From Flavobacteriales bacterium UBA5692 (GTDB lineage: Bacteria; Bacteroidota; Bacteroidia; Flavobacteriales_D; Sanyastnellaceae), in assembly GCA_002420235.1 (NCBI GenBank), contig DIHQ01000078.1, forward strand, positions 1-20,474: a DNA stretch of 20,474 bases, given 5' to 3'. Below, piece by piece: positions 1 to 7,972 of this stretch. The notes under the pieces are model-generated. The model ran no database searches. It was given only the letters and a program-made list of their open reading frames with translations, and was not told where the DNA came from. The position numbers and the translations under genes are program-made. Position 1 is the stretch's first letter. The number at the start of each line of letters is the position of its first letter.

Positions 1-1203
1 GCTGATCGCCATTTTATAGTAATCACACGCACGGAGGTAAGCCAAGCGGCTTCCCAAAGCTCCATCATTGCATTGCTTAGCCCCACCGGCAATGGCATCG
101 CCTATGAGCATGAATGCTTCTGCGCTTTCAGGATTATTTGCAAGCACTTTTTGTGCATAGGAACGCGCCGTGCTGGACTTACCCAAGAACGAAGCGATTC
201 TCCCCGCCTTCAGCAAGTATTTCTCCAAATCTGCACAGTCGGCACAAAGGTCAACGGCTTTTTCCATGTAATCGAATGCCTCTCCGTAGTTCTCCATTTT
301 GAACTGCTCATTGCCAATCGCAAATGCTGAGGGGTGACTCGGTGTTTTTTTGTGGACATCAATGGCGATGGGCAAGTACAGGTCGTTGTTTGTGCAGTCT
401 TTTTGATTCAAAAGGCGTAGGACCTTTTGCTTCAATTCAAAGTTGGTTGAATCTGCAGCTATTTTTTCACTTAAGACAGGAATCATTTCTTCACATTTGG
501 CAATGGCGATGAACACTTCGTCGATGTTTCCTTTGGCCTTTTCAAATTTTTGCAGACCTTTTGTATCAGATGAATCGAGTTGACTTTGACCAATCTCCAT
601 AAACTCTAGGAGGGTCAGATAATCAGTCAACATTTCGCCCAACTTCGCCTTGGCCTCCACTTCTTCCATTTGCTTCATAGCGTAGAACGAGGTAACGTAA
701 TAAGTGCTCAGCGCTGCAGGAGAGGAGGCTGCGCCGAGGCAATCAATGCTCTCCTTGTACATGGCATTCGCTTCCGTCGCACCATCTTTTTTGTAAATGC
801 GATAATAGTCGGCTGCCTTTAATGTCAATACAGTACACCGATTATTCGGATTTCTTTTCGTTTCTGGAAATAGCTCCATCCTCAAGTCATAAAACATGAA
901 AATGCTATCCTTAATTGCTTCAGCGCGGTCAGCGTTTTCAGGCTTATTTAACTCTTTCTTGAGGAACTTAACGCCATCTCGGACAAGATTTTCAGTAGCG
1001 GTGAGCGGGCAGACGGTGCATGCCTTTTTCCACTGTACGTAGGCTTCGTCGTAATCTTTCTGCTTTAGGTAGCTCCGGTATACACTGATTTTTTCTTGGC
1101 ATTCGAGCTGCTGTTCTTCTGTCTCTCCGTATCGATCTTGAGCACTTGCTTGAAGAGGCAAAAAGACCAGTAAAGTAAATGTCGCGCGAACGATTAATTT
1201 CAT
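1..1203 (-). CDS. Secreted TPR-repeat protein, C-terminus beyond window
   Basis: The minus-strand frame opens at an ATG at 1203 and stays free of stops for 401 codons to the window edge, so the 3' end is missing. The product begins with a classic signal peptide (basic MKLIVR, hydrophobic stretch, cleavage near ASA-Q at residues 20-22) and is expected in the periplasm or at the outer membrane. The mature start carries a CQEKISVYRSYLKQKDYDEA helix pair followed by a TVCP motif, a layout I recall from a conserved Bacteroidota TPR family. Further TPR-like helix pairs are seen around residues 290-320 (AFAIGNEQFKMENYGEAFDYM) and 350-370 (NPESAEAFMLIGDAI). It starts 13 bases after the outer-membrane protein gene and is probably the next gene of the coaX operon. 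Function unknown; TPR arrays usually hold protein partners. Confident that it is a gene, not what it does. Confidence 0.88.
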   Translation of the reverse strand, partial: MKLIVRATFTLLVFLPLQASAQDRYGETEEQQLECQEKISVYRSYLKQKDYDEAYVQWKKACTVCPLTATENLVRDGVKFLKKELNKPENADRAEAIKDSIFMFYDLRMELFPETKRNPNNRCTVLTLKAADYYRIYKKDGATEANAMYKESIDCLGAASSPAALSTYYVTSFYAMKQMEEVEAKAKLGEMLTDYLTLLEFMEIGQSQLDSSDTKGLQKFEKAKGNIDEVFIAIAKCEEMIPVLSEKIAADSTNFELKQKVLRLLNQKDCTNNDLYLPIAIDVHKKTPSHPSAFAIGNEQFKMENYGEAFDYMEKAVDLCADCADLEKYLLKAGRIASFLGKSSTARSYAQKVLANNPESAEAFMLIGDAIAGGAKQCNDGALGSRLAYLRACDYYKMAIS

Positions 1204-1216
1204 GAGGGTGCTTTTT

Positions 1217-2641
1217 TCAGTCATATAATCTTGGTATTAGCCAATTGTTCTTGAAGAAGGGCATGAGAGAAACGCCGAAATGGAACCGAACAAATGTTTC
1301 TTCCAACGCGTCTTCATGTGTTGAACGTTGACCAAGTTCCGTGCCGAAGTGCAATCGGCTCAATGAACGGCTACCAACCAGCGGCAAAGTGAAGCCCCCA
1401 GTCATGCTTAAGTTTTGCACATGGTGACCCCTCACTGCATAGGGCTGAAGTTGTCGAATCAGCCCGATTCTGTATATCGCTTTGCCCCAAGTGGAATTCC
1501 TTTGTTCGGGATTGCCAAGATTGAATTGCAGTCCCAAATGCATGGATTCTGAGGCCTTCCATTCAACTCCGTCCGAAAGCATTTCCGGTGCAAACTCGAA
1601 TGCTACATTATCCCATGCCGAAGTTTTATACTCCAATCCTGCCGAGACCCTCATGCCATCGCCGCGGTCGAAGTGGAGGCTGGTTCCAAGGCTGATGGTT
1701 CTGGGCATGTGTGCTCTGTGATCAATGCGCTCACTGTAGAAAGCGGTATCGAGCGGAACGGGTATGCCGCCTAAGGTCTGGGTTGTTTCATCGATGCTAA
1801 CCAATGAACTTTGCAGTTTGGATGAAGGCGTATAGACGCCTCCAATCCGTAAGGAGAGGCTCTGCTCAAAATCACCAAGTTGATTGTAGCGTGCATTCAA
1901 CAGGTGTTCATATACCATACCGAAATTGGCAGAAAGGCTTCGGTGTTGTGCGCTAAATCGAACGCGGTGGTCGAGAAAAGTTGGGTCGATGATATCCATT
2001 GTCGACGTCCGACTGATTTGCCCAAAAACATAATGCGTTTGTAGTCCGAGGTGCAGGGAATTGCTCTGGATTCGGACGCTGTCATTTCCAGCTTGCACAA
2101 GTTTTGTCCCCTTAAAAACACGGGCCCATCCAATATTCAAAGCGCTGAGCCCTCCTTCGCCTGTGTATTGTTCGTTGGCCAAACCTATCCCCTCATAAGT
2201 CTCACTTCGCGACATCACAAATCCAGAATTACTGTAGGGCGAGAGGTTCATGATTAGTGCATTAAGACCGCCTTTTCGCTTGATAACCATGCCAAAAGGC
2301 CCAGGAGAGCCAAATGTGGCGCTTGCGGCTGCATCGCCCTGCTTCATCTTCAAAAGGTTGCCTATTGCGGAGCCTTGAAAGGTAGTTTGATTGAGGTAGG
2401 TCGCTGACGCTGGATTATTGGGTTGAAATTGGTAACTATTCAATAGTGTTGTTTCCATGCCTCCAATGCCTGCGAATGCAGGGGTATGAAGTTGTCCAAG
2501 CAGTCCGAATCCGTGACGGGAGTACGGGGATATCTCAGATTGTTGCGCACTGCTAGTAAATGGGAACATGCATCCCGCGAAAACAACCGCAATGGTGAGC
2601 CGTCCGAATAACGGTTTCATAGGTCGTGAATTATTATTCAT
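1217..2641 (-). CDS. Putative outer-membrane beta-barrel protein (SPYSR family)
   Basis: 474 residues. An N-terminal signal peptide (basic residues to about 14, hydrophobic 15-30, cleavage near SSA-Q at 32) is followed by the Bacteroidota hallmark SPYSRHGFG at 39-46, an IGGMETT segment and NNPASATYL, the pattern of flavobacterial FadL/PorV-like barrel proteins. The rest alternates short amphipathic strands with turns (for example LSLRIGGVYTP, MRVSAGLEYKT, MHLGLQFNLG) and ends in a strand-rich tail, FVRFHFGVSLMPFF. Its start overlaps the coaX stop by 8 bases (ATGAATAA), which implies translational coupling. It has no assigned substrate; a transport or channel role is inference. A Cys at 24 sits in an FAGC context, but the SAQQ junction and SPYSR start argue for signal peptidase I rather than a lipoprotein. 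Confidence 0.82.
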   Translation of the reverse strand: MNNNSRPMKPLFGRLTIAVVFAGCMFPFTSSAQQSEISPYSRHGFGLLGQLHTPAFAGIGGMETTLLNSYQFQPNNPASATYLNQTTFQGSAIGNLLKMKQGDAAASATFGSPGPFGMVIKRKGGLNALIMNLSPYSNSGFVMSRSETYEGIGLANEQYTGEGGLSALNIGWARVFKGTKLVQAGNDSVRIQSNSLHLGLQTHYVFGQISRTSTMDIIDPTFLDHRVRFSAQHRSLSANFGMVYEHLLNARYNQLGDFEQSLSLRIGGVYTPSSKLQSSLVSIDETTQTLGGIPVPLDTAFYSERIDHRAHMPRTISLGTSLHFDRGDGMRVSAGLEYKTSAWDNVAFEFAPEMLSDGVEWKASESMHLGLQFNLGNPEQRNSTWGKAIYRIGLIRQLQPYAVRGHHVQNLSMTGGFTLPLVGSRSLSRLHFGTELGQRSTHEDALEETFVRFHFGVSLMPFFKNNWLIPRLYD

Positions 2642-3386
2642 GGGTTAGCATGCGATTCAGCAGGTGGAAATAACCCTTCCAGGTCAGGTTGGGGTCGGTA
2701 AAAGTCGGCAAGTCCTTCTGGAGTTGCAAAAATTTTGCGTCTCCACCGGTCAAAGCGACGCGAATGGAGGGCATTTCATGTTTAAATCTGCGAATGCGTT
2801 CAGTCAATTCTGCTTGTACCCCTCCTATTGCTCCTGCCAGAAGCGACGAAACGGTGTCTTCACCAATGTCTAATCCAATTCCCTCAGCCACTTTTTCTTG
2901 CCAATTTTCTGGATAAGGTAGACCCACAGTACCCGCAAACATAGCCCGCAAACGGAGATCGATTCCCGGGGCGATTGATCCACCACAAAATACTCCGCTT
3001 TGAAGTAGATCAGCTGTAATGCAGGTCCCGGCATCGATAATTAACCAATCGGCATCTTCGTATTCCGCCGTGATACCAGCTGCGTTGGCAATTCGATCAA
3101 GTCCTAATGTACTCATCGAGTTATAGGTCGTTGGGAAGGGGATGTTTTCGGCAGTCTCTAAATGCACTACGGACTCCGTTTGTTTGGACTTGAGGGTCCC
3201 TACCCATGAGCTCCAACGGTCATTCATGTGGCCGGTAGCGGCGATAAGCCAGCGAGCATCTTGATTCCATGATTGGAGCGTTTGCCAAGCTTGCTCGTCC
3301 TGCAGCACGCCTTTAAAAACAGCGTTTTCAAAACGTGCCCACTTCACGCTTGTATTGCCAAAATCAAGGATGCACGAGTGATTCAT
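2634..3386 (-). CDS. coaX: Type III pantothenate kinase
   Basis: 250 residues, the usual length for CoaX. It phosphorylates pantothenate with ATP, the first step of coenzyme A synthesis, in the cytoplasm. ASKHA-fold signatures are present in order: the phosphate-1 loop DFGNT (8-12) with the following VKWARF strand, GLDR (95-98) with the catalytic Asp at 97, the phosphate-2 loop DAGTCIT (118-124), GGSIAPGIDLR, and the ALTGGDA adenosine motif near 210. The start MNHSCILDFGNT is placed immediately before the first loop, as in the family. It follows gldD by 5 bases and overlaps the barrel-protein gene, so it sits mid-operon. No type I or II kinase is seen in the window. Confidence 0.96.
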   Translation of the reverse strand: MNHSCILDFGNTSVKWARFENAVFKGVLQDEQAWQTLQSWNQDARWLIAATGHMNDRWSSWVGTLKSKQTESVVHLETAENIPFPTTYNSMSTLGLDRIANAAGITAEYEDADWLIIDAGTCITADLLQSGVFCGGSIAPGIDLRLRAMFAGTVGLPYPENWQEKVAEGIGLDIGEDTVSSLLAGAIGGVQAELTERIRRFKHEMPSIRVALTGGDAKFLQLQKDLPTFTDPNLTWKGYFHLLNRMLTHE

Positions 3387-3391
3387 ATAGA

Positions 3392-4000
3392 CTAAGGAGT
3401 TGCTATGGATTTAGTCCATGCCAGCGTTTCGATGAGGTGCACGATGTCCTGCTCGACATGCGCAAGTGAGGATTGGATACTATCCGGGTTTGGAGCGTGG
3501 TCGAAGTAGAGGCTGCCCCGCAGAAAATGTGCTGAGTTGTCAGATGCAAAAAACTGGATTGGACTGGCAACTGGGCCTTGTAAATTGTAAAGGACCCCGT
3601 TGACGTTTCGTTCCGGAAAATCAAATTGCTGGGTTCGAATCCCTGCAGCCTTCATTTCATGAGAAAAGACCATTTGGTGGGTATCCTCGACTAGCGAATT
3701 CAATTGCGTTTTGTCGGTAATTGGAATCAATGTACAGTGAAGTTTGGCGTTGAAACGCGGAACCGCGCAGTTAAACCAGCAAATGTCCGCTTCAGGGGCA
3801 CCACCTTCGATAAGCTCAATTTTGCTGTATACAGGAACTTCAAAGGAGATGCCGCACGGATGTTCGTACCGTGCATATTCAAAAGTGGGAAATTCAATAC
3901 GGTGATAACCACGTGGTTTCGGCACGGGCGGATTCTCGCACCCGGGCATTGAGGCCGATGCAACTATCAGAGCGAATCCGAATTGAATCAGCTTACTCAT
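3392..4000 (-). CDS. gldD: Gliding motility lipoprotein GldD
   Basis: 202 residues. GldD is a lipoprotein required for gliding in Flavobacterium johnsoniae and is commonly linked to gldE, as here. The N-terminus is a short hydrophobic signal (residues 5-17) ending at Cys21 in SMPGC. The mature start contains the family hallmark PKPRGYHRIEFP (27-38), followed by FEYARYEHPCGISFEVP. The start codon lies inside the end of gldE (8-base ATGAGTAA overlap), which fixes the start and implies coupled translation. The lipobox is unusual, with Met at -3 and Pro at -2 rather than Leu and Ala/Ser, but Gly-Cys is intact. The biochemical role of GldD is not established; assignment to the gliding/T9SS envelope machinery rests on family and synteny. 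Confidence 0.93.
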   Translation of the reverse strand: MSKLIQFGFALIVASASMPGCENPPVPKPRGYHRIEFPTFEYARYEHPCGISFEVPVYSKIELIEGGAPEADICWFNCAVPRFNAKLHCTLIPITDKTQLNSLVEDTHQMVFSHEMKAAGIRTQQFDFPERNVNGVLYNLQGPVASPIQFFASDNSAHFLRGSLYFDHAPNPDSIQSSLAHVEQDIVHLIETLAWTKSIATP

Positions 4001-5345
4001 CCGGGCTTATTTCGGGCAGAACAAGCTTGACGCGGAGCAGCTTACGTGGGGTTGCGGCATCAATTTTCATCACAACACCTTCGAAAGTTATGCTTTCACT
4101 GTTGCGCAAAATCCTTCCTGCTTGTTCTGTGATGAATCCTCCTAAGGTGTCGCTTTCCCCTTTTGCGGCCTCCCAAGGTTCGTCAGAGATGCCCAAAATG
4201 CGGTAGACATCAATAAGGGCGGTTTTGGCTTCGATGATGAAGGTGCGTTCGTCTAAACGAGAATAAGCTATCTCCTCTGCATCAAACTCGTCAGCGATTT
4301 CACCGACGATTTCTTCCATAATGTCTTCTAATGTTATTATGCCGCTGGTACCGCCATATTCATCTACAACAATGGCCAAATGTGTCTTCCTTTGTTGGAA
4401 TTCGCGCATCAGGTCATCGATTTTTTTGTTTTCCGGAACGAAGTAAACGGGGCGGATGAGCTTCATCCAATTGACGTCAATCTCGGCCAATTGGGGAAGT
4501 AAGTCTTTGATGTGAAGGATACCGACAATATCATCTTGTGATTCCCTATGTACTGGGATTCGTGAGTATCCGGATTCAACGATTTGAGCTCGCAGCTGTT
4601 CCCATTGCTCTTCTGAGCTGACCGACTCCATGTCTGTTCGAGCAGTCATGACCTGTTTGGCATCCTTTGTGCCGAGGGCGGCAATACCCTCAAGGATTCG
4701 TTGTTCTTCGTCGGTGCGGTCCTCGTCCGCGGTCAGTTGGAGCGCTTGCTCCAAATCTGATGCTGACAAATCGGCATTGGGTACATCTACTCTTTTGCTT
4801 ACCCAATTCCCAAGGCGTACTAACGGTTTCCAAACCGGAGCTAACACTTTGCGCCCTAAAAGAAGAGGGCCGGACATAAATTGAGCGAACTGCATCCGGT
4901 TGTTGGTGGCATAGACCTTCGGCACTACTTCACCAAACAGCACAATAAGGAAAGTGACTGCTCCCACGTGAAGGGTCCATTGGACCCAGGGTTCAAGTGA
5001 ATTTGAAGGGAACAGCCTTTCCATGGCTACTGTTGAAATGAGAATGATGACTATGTTGGTCAAGTTGTTCAAAACCAAAATAGTGGCTAGCAAATGGCGT
5101 GGGGCTCGATCGGGATCGGGTTTATTGAGCAAATCAATAACGCGATCGGCTGCGGTAGACTGCTCTTTTTCGCGAGCCGCCTCCAGTTCTTGGATATCGC
5201 CGGGCGTCAGGCTGAAGAAAGCAACTTCAGATCCAGAGATTAATGCGCTCAACAGCAACATCCCAGCAATGATGAAGAAGGGCACCAAAGCCATGATGCC
5301 ACTGGCATGAGTTGCGAGAAGGATGGAAAACAAATCGGGATTCAC
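3993..5345 (-). CDS. gldE: Gliding motility-associated protein GldE (CNNM/CBS/CorC_HlyC)
   Basis: 450 residues with the full HlyC/CorC architecture. A CNNM/DUF21 membrane domain comes first, with hydrophobic segments about 17-37, 85-108 and 125-147, SGSEVAFFSL at 37-46 and FGEVVPK at 137-143. A CBS pair follows (about 228-345, with VMTARTDM, SGYSRIPV and VVDEYGGTSGIITLED), and then a C-terminal CorC_HlyC domain (about 358-445). Related CNNM proteins handle Mg2+ or Co2+. GldE was named from its linkage to gldD and its reported effect on gliding in F. johnsoniae. Here it directly precedes and overlaps gldD and follows ssb by 15 bases. A plain magnesium-exporter role cannot be excluded from sequence; the name follows the gldD neighbour. 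Confidence 0.92.
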   Translation of the reverse strand: MNPDLFSILLATHASGIMALVPFFIIAGMLLLSALISGSEVAFFSLTPGDIQELEAAREKEQSTAADRVIDLLNKPDPDRAPRHLLATILVLNNLTNIVIILISTVAMERLFPSNSLEPWVQWTLHVGAVTFLIVLFGEVVPKVYATNNRMQFAQFMSGPLLLGRKVLAPVWKPLVRLGNWVSKRVDVPNADLSASDLEQALQLTADEDRTDEEQRILEGIAALGTKDAKQVMTARTDMESVSSEEQWEQLRAQIVESGYSRIPVHRESQDDIVGILHIKDLLPQLAEIDVNWMKLIRPVYFVPENKKIDDLMREFQQRKTHLAIVVDEYGGTSGIITLEDIMEEIVGEIADEFDAEEIAYSRLDERTFIIEAKTALIDVYRILGISDEPWEAAKGESDTLGGFITEQAGRILRNSESITFEGVVMKIDAATPRKLLRVKLVLPEISPDE

Positions 5346-5360
5346 GAAATCGCTTTCCGT

Positions 5361-5828
5361 TTAGAAGGGCAGGTCATCAGAAGTGTGTGGACCACGCTCT
5401 GCCGGAGCGACAGGTTGCTCTTGGGCCACCGACTGGGTTTGCTCCGAAGACGCAGAAGAAATTTGTTTTTGTCGGGGAGGTTCACTGGATGAATTGGGTC
5501 TATCGAGCAATTGCATAACATCTGCTACGATTTCTGTTGTATAGCGCTTCTGACCTTGCTGATCCTCCCAAGATCGGGTTTTGATTTTGCCTTCAATGTA
5601 AACTTGGGAACCTTTGCGAAGGTATTTTTCTGCTGTTTCCGCCATGCCGCGCCAAATGACGATGTTATGCCACTCAGTTTGCGTGATTCGTTCACCTGAG
5701 GTACGATCTTTGTATGTTTCCGATGTCGCCATGGGAAAAGAGCAAACAGCCACACCATTGGGTGTGTAACGCATTTCGGGGTCCTTGCCCAAGTTGCCTA
5801 CAAGGATTGCTTTATTGATTCCTGCCAT
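5361..5828 (-). CDS. ssb: Single-stranded DNA-binding protein
   Basis: 155 residues. SSB coats single-stranded DNA during replication, recombination and repair. The OB-fold occupies about residues 1-108: NKAILVGNLGKDPEMRYTPNG at the start, then WHNIVIWRGMAETAEKYLRKGSQVYIEGKIKTR. A Gln/Ser/Pro-rich flexible linker of roughly 38 residues follows, and the chain ends in the acidic tip SDDLPF that recruits partner proteins. It lies 24 bases after mutY and 15 before gldE. A promoter-like TATTTTTG box sits only a few bases before the ATG, so it may also be transcribed independently of mutY. Confidence 0.97.
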   Translation of the reverse strand: MAGINKAILVGNLGKDPEMRYTPNGVAVCSFPMATSETYKDRTSGERITQTEWHNIVIWRGMAETAEKYLRKGSQVYIEGKIKTRSWEDQQGQKRYTTEIVADVMQLLDRPNSSSEPPRQKQISSASSEQTQSVAQEQPVAPAERGPHTSDDLPF

Positions 5829-5832
5829 TCTT

Positions 5833-5840
5833 CAAAAATA
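5833..5840 (-). promoter_or_regulatory. Candidate -7 promoter box for ssb
   Basis: On the minus strand this reads TATTTTTG, an exact fit to the Bacteroidota -7 consensus TAnnTTTG. It lies in the 24-base gap between mutY and ssb and ends 4 bases before the ssb ATG. A start site a few bases downstream would give a leaderless or nearly leaderless message. No convincing -33 TTG partner is visible. The same octamer also occurs by chance inside genes (7606-7613, 12433-12440), so position is the main support. Confidence 0.4.
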
Positions 5841-5852
5841 GCGCACGCTTTG

Positions 5853-6941
5853 CTAGCGATTGTTTAATGTTAAGCAGGATTTTTCAAGACGCTCCCAACA
5901 CCGGTCAATCGCTCGCGGGCGAGCTTTTGACTCTGCCTCTTTCCAAGGCATCCATTTTCCTTGGGTGACGCTCGGTTCGCCTTTAATATGCCAAACTACA
6001 AATTGACAGCGAAACCGTCGGTGCGATAGGATGTGTTCGAACGGCTCGCCCCAAAGTCTCCGCCCCAAAACGGAGTCGGGAATCAAGCTAGCTTCAGGTG
6101 GAGGATACTCTGGCTGAGCGGTGTTGAGCTGAAATTCTTGGGAAGGGAATTCCCAGAGTCCGCCCCAAATTCCAGTCGCTGGGCGTTCCCGCATCCACAC
6201 ATGCGTTCCATTGGTAACTACATTAAAAATCATTTTCAATGTTTTGACTTTGGTTTTGCCTTGCTTGATTGGAGGAACGGGTGTGCCAGCTGCTGCAGGT
6301 TGAGCACTAAGACATGTGGGTTCAAGCGGGCAATCCGAGCAATGGGGAGATTTAGGTTTGCACACGAGGGCGCCCAGTTCCATGACAGCTTGGTTGTGCG
6401 TCCCGGCATCTTCAGCACGGATCCACTCCGAGGCGAATGCATCCACTTGGTTTCTACCAATGGGTCTGTCGATTGGCTCCTGGATATCGAGATACCGGCT
6501 TACGACGCGGAGTACGTTGCCGTCCACCGCAGCAATAGATTCATTGTGACAAATGGAGGCAATGGCCGCAGCGGTATAGGCCCCAACACCAGGCATCTCT
6601 CTCCACTCCACTGCGGTTACAGGGAATTGTCCATCGCGTTCAAAGGCAATAGTTTGCGCTGCTCTGTGGAGGTTTCGTGCCCGGCTGTAGTAGCCGAGGC
6701 CCTGCCAAGCCCTTAAAACATCATCTAAAGGTGCTTTGGCGAGCGCATGCACATCAGCCCAGGTATTGATAAACTTGTTCCAGTATTTTAATCCTTGTTC
6801 GATGCGCGTTTGCTGCATAATGATTTCACACAACCACACTGCATACGGATTCGGTGCTTCCCGCCATGGTAGAGAGCGCTGATTTTCGCGGTACCAGGCG
6901 ATGAGTGCACGTTGGCCTGTTGCCAAACTTGCTTTGTTCAT
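5853..6941 (-). CDS. mutY: A/G-specific adenine glycosylase MutY
   Basis: 362 residues from the chosen start. MutY removes adenine mispaired with 8-oxoguanine. Visible signatures are LPWR (24-27), CEIIMQQTRIEQG with the catalytic Glu39, the helix-hairpin-helix MPGVGAYTAAAI (116-127), the catalytic Asp140 in AAVDGNV, and a [4Fe-4S] cluster loop with Cys194, 201, 204 and 210. The C-terminal part (about 230-362) is the NUDIX-like domain that senses 8-oxoG, including WGGLWEFPS. The frame extends upstream to 7064, but that extension would cross the HU promoter region and adds a non-homologous hydrophobic lead; MNKASLATG at 6941 (or Met at 6962) fits family length. It is divergent from the HU gene and heads the run into ssb, gldE and gldD. 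Confidence 0.95.
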   Translation of the reverse strand: MNKASLATGQRALIAWYRENQRSLPWREAPNPYAVWLCEIIMQQTRIEQGLKYWNKFINTWADVHALAKAPLDDVLRAWQGLGYYSRARNLHRAAQTIAFERDGQFPVTAVEWREMPGVGAYTAAAIASICHNESIAAVDGNVLRVVSRYLDIQEPIDRPIGRNQVDAFASEWIRAEDAGTHNQAVMELGALVCKPKSPHCSDCPLEPTCLSAQPAAAGTPVPPIKQGKTKVKTLKMIFNVVTNGTHVWMRERPATGIWGGLWEFPSQEFQLNTAQPEYPPPEASLIPDSVLGRRLWGEPFEHILSHRRFRCQFVVWHIKGEPSVTQGKWMPWKEAESKARPRAIDRCWERLEKSCLTLNNR

Positions 6942-6991
6942 GCCCTCAAAGCTCTTTAGCATCACCTTTTTCGTTTTCAATGTAATAGCCC

Positions 6992-6999
6992 TATTTTTG
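6992..6999 (+). promoter_or_regulatory. Candidate -7 promoter box for the HU gene
   Basis: TATTTTTG matches TAnnTTTG exactly and lies in the 115-base divergent region between mutY and the HU gene, 57 bases before the HU start. The expected -33 region is T-rich (6967-6977) without a clear TTG. Downstream, the leader is A-rich and contains an AAT run (7018-7031), suiting a phylum that initiates translation largely without Shine-Dalgarno pairing. No equally good box was found for mutY on the other strand. Confidence 0.5.
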
Positions 7000-7056
7000 C
7001 ACACCTTTTTCAGGGAGAATAATAATAATAACGGAAAGACAAACCTAGGAATTAAG

Positions 7057-7347
7057 ATGACCAAAGCGGATATCGTAAACCGGATTGCAGAGGAGACCGG
7101 TATGGAAAAACACGACGTTCAATCAACGGTAGAGGCATTCATGCGCTCCGTACGAGATAGTCTCGAAGATGGAGAAAATGTCTACTTGAGAGGCTTTGGA
7201 AGCTTCGTCATCAAAAGGCGTGCAGCGAAAACAGGCCGAAATATTTTGGCTAAGAAGTCCATTCAAATCCCCGCGCACAATATTCCCTCATTCAAGCCAG
7301 CGAAGGAATTTGTCGAGAATGTGAAAACGCAGGTCAAAACCGATTAA
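7057..7347 (+). CDS. HU-family DNA-binding protein
   Basis: 96 residues, normal for HU. It is a small dimeric nucleoid protein that bends and compacts DNA. The sequence opens MTKADIVNRIAEETGM, the two-helix body of HU, followed by EDGENVYLRGFGSFVIKRRAA (core and start of the beta-arm, with the GFGSF signature) and the arm GRNILAKKSIQIPAHNIPSFKPAKEF with the IPA..PSFKPAKE consensus. An upstream in-frame ATG at 6901 exists but would read through the promoter region and add about 50 unrelated residues, so the start at 7057 is firm. It is the first gene of a run leading to the TPR, small peptide and RNase G genes, and is divergent from mutY. Confidence 0.96.
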   Translation: MTKADIVNRIAEETGMEKHDVQSTVEAFMRSVRDSLEDGENVYLRGFGSFVIKRRAAKTGRNILAKKSIQIPAHNIPSFKPAKEFVENVKTQVKTD

Positions 7348-7351
7348 TTTC

Positions 7352-7960
7352 ATGAATCGCCAAACTGGCATCGGCTTAACCCTTGCGGTGGGAGTGACCT
7401 TAGTGGCTATCGTGTTATGGTTGCCGCGCAAATCCGCTGATGCGGAAGAGCTTTCGGCATTGCCAGTTGAGGCCATTGTCACAGATGATCCAGTCGAGGC
7501 AGCAGTGAAAAAAGTCTCCGGAGAGAATCCCATGGAAGGAATTCTAGCCCTCCGTGCTCTTACTGAAACGGACTCACCTAATGTCGATGCGGTTGTATGG
7601 TTAGGTATTTTTGGCATTCAAAGTGGCCAGCTGGAAAAGGCGCGCGAACGCTTCTCTGAAGCTCTAGCCTTGGAACCAGGTCACTTAGAGGCTACGTGGC
7701 AATTGGCAATGTTAGACATGGAGGAAGGGGCGTATGACCGTGCTGTCGTTGGTTTTGAGGCCGTAATGGGCCAAGATTCGACATATGCGAATGGGCTTTT
7801 CTTCACTGCACGTTGTTATGAAGCCATGGGAAAGACTGAGGCTGCGCTAATCCGATACAACGAATACTTACCTTACGCACCGGACACGGTCGTGGCCAAT
7901 CGCGTACAAGATTTCATCACAAGAATAGAATTTGGCATGCCTGCCAAAACGAACGAATAA
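7352..7960 (+). CDS. Membrane-anchored TPR protein
   Basis: 202 residues. A single hydrophobic segment at about 7-24 (IGLTLAVGVTLVAIVLWL) should anchor the protein in the inner membrane or act as an uncleaved signal. A linker follows, then tandem TPRs from about residue 88 to 170: LGIFGIQSGQLEKARERF, LEPGHLEATWQLAMLDMEE and ANGLFFTARCYEAMGKTEAA. It starts 4 bases after the HU stop and ends 12 bases before the 29-residue gene, so it is very likely co-transcribed with both. I recall a similar small TPR gene between HU and the RNase G gene in other Bacteroidota, but no function is known to me. A scaffold role is only inferred from the fold. Confidence 0.88.
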   Translation: MNRQTGIGLTLAVGVTLVAIVLWLPRKSADAEELSALPVEAIVTDDPVEAAVKKVSGENPMEGILALRALTETDSPNVDAVVWLGIFGIQSGQLEKARERFSEALALEPGHLEATWQLAMLDMEEGAYDRAVVGFEAVMGQDSTYANGLFFTARCYEAMGKTEAALIRYNEYLPYAPDTVVANRVQDFITRIEFGMPAKTNE

Positions 7961-7972
7961 ACTACCATTAAA

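Noticed and set aside
2570..2575. Possible lipobox FAGC in the barrel protein signal region
   Set aside because: The hydrophobic core continues past the Cys and a good signal peptidase I site (SSA-Q) precedes the SPYSR motif; barrel proteins of this family are not lipoproteins.
6033..6716. 227-residue open frame on the plus strand
   Set aside because: It lies fully antisense to mutY, whose catalytic and iron-sulfur motifs are clear; the translated product has no recognisable pattern.
7018..7031. AAT trinucleotide run as a phase-variable repeat
   Set aside because: Fewer than five copies in an A-rich leader is too short to suggest slippage-based switching.
6901..7056. Longer N-terminus for the HU gene starting at 6901
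   Set aside because: It would translate the promoter box and A-rich leader and overlap the mutY start; HU proteins begin at the MTKADIV position.
6942..7064. Longer N-terminus for mutY starting at 7064
   Set aside because: The extension overlaps the HU promoter and start region and adds a hydrophobic lead not typical of MutY.
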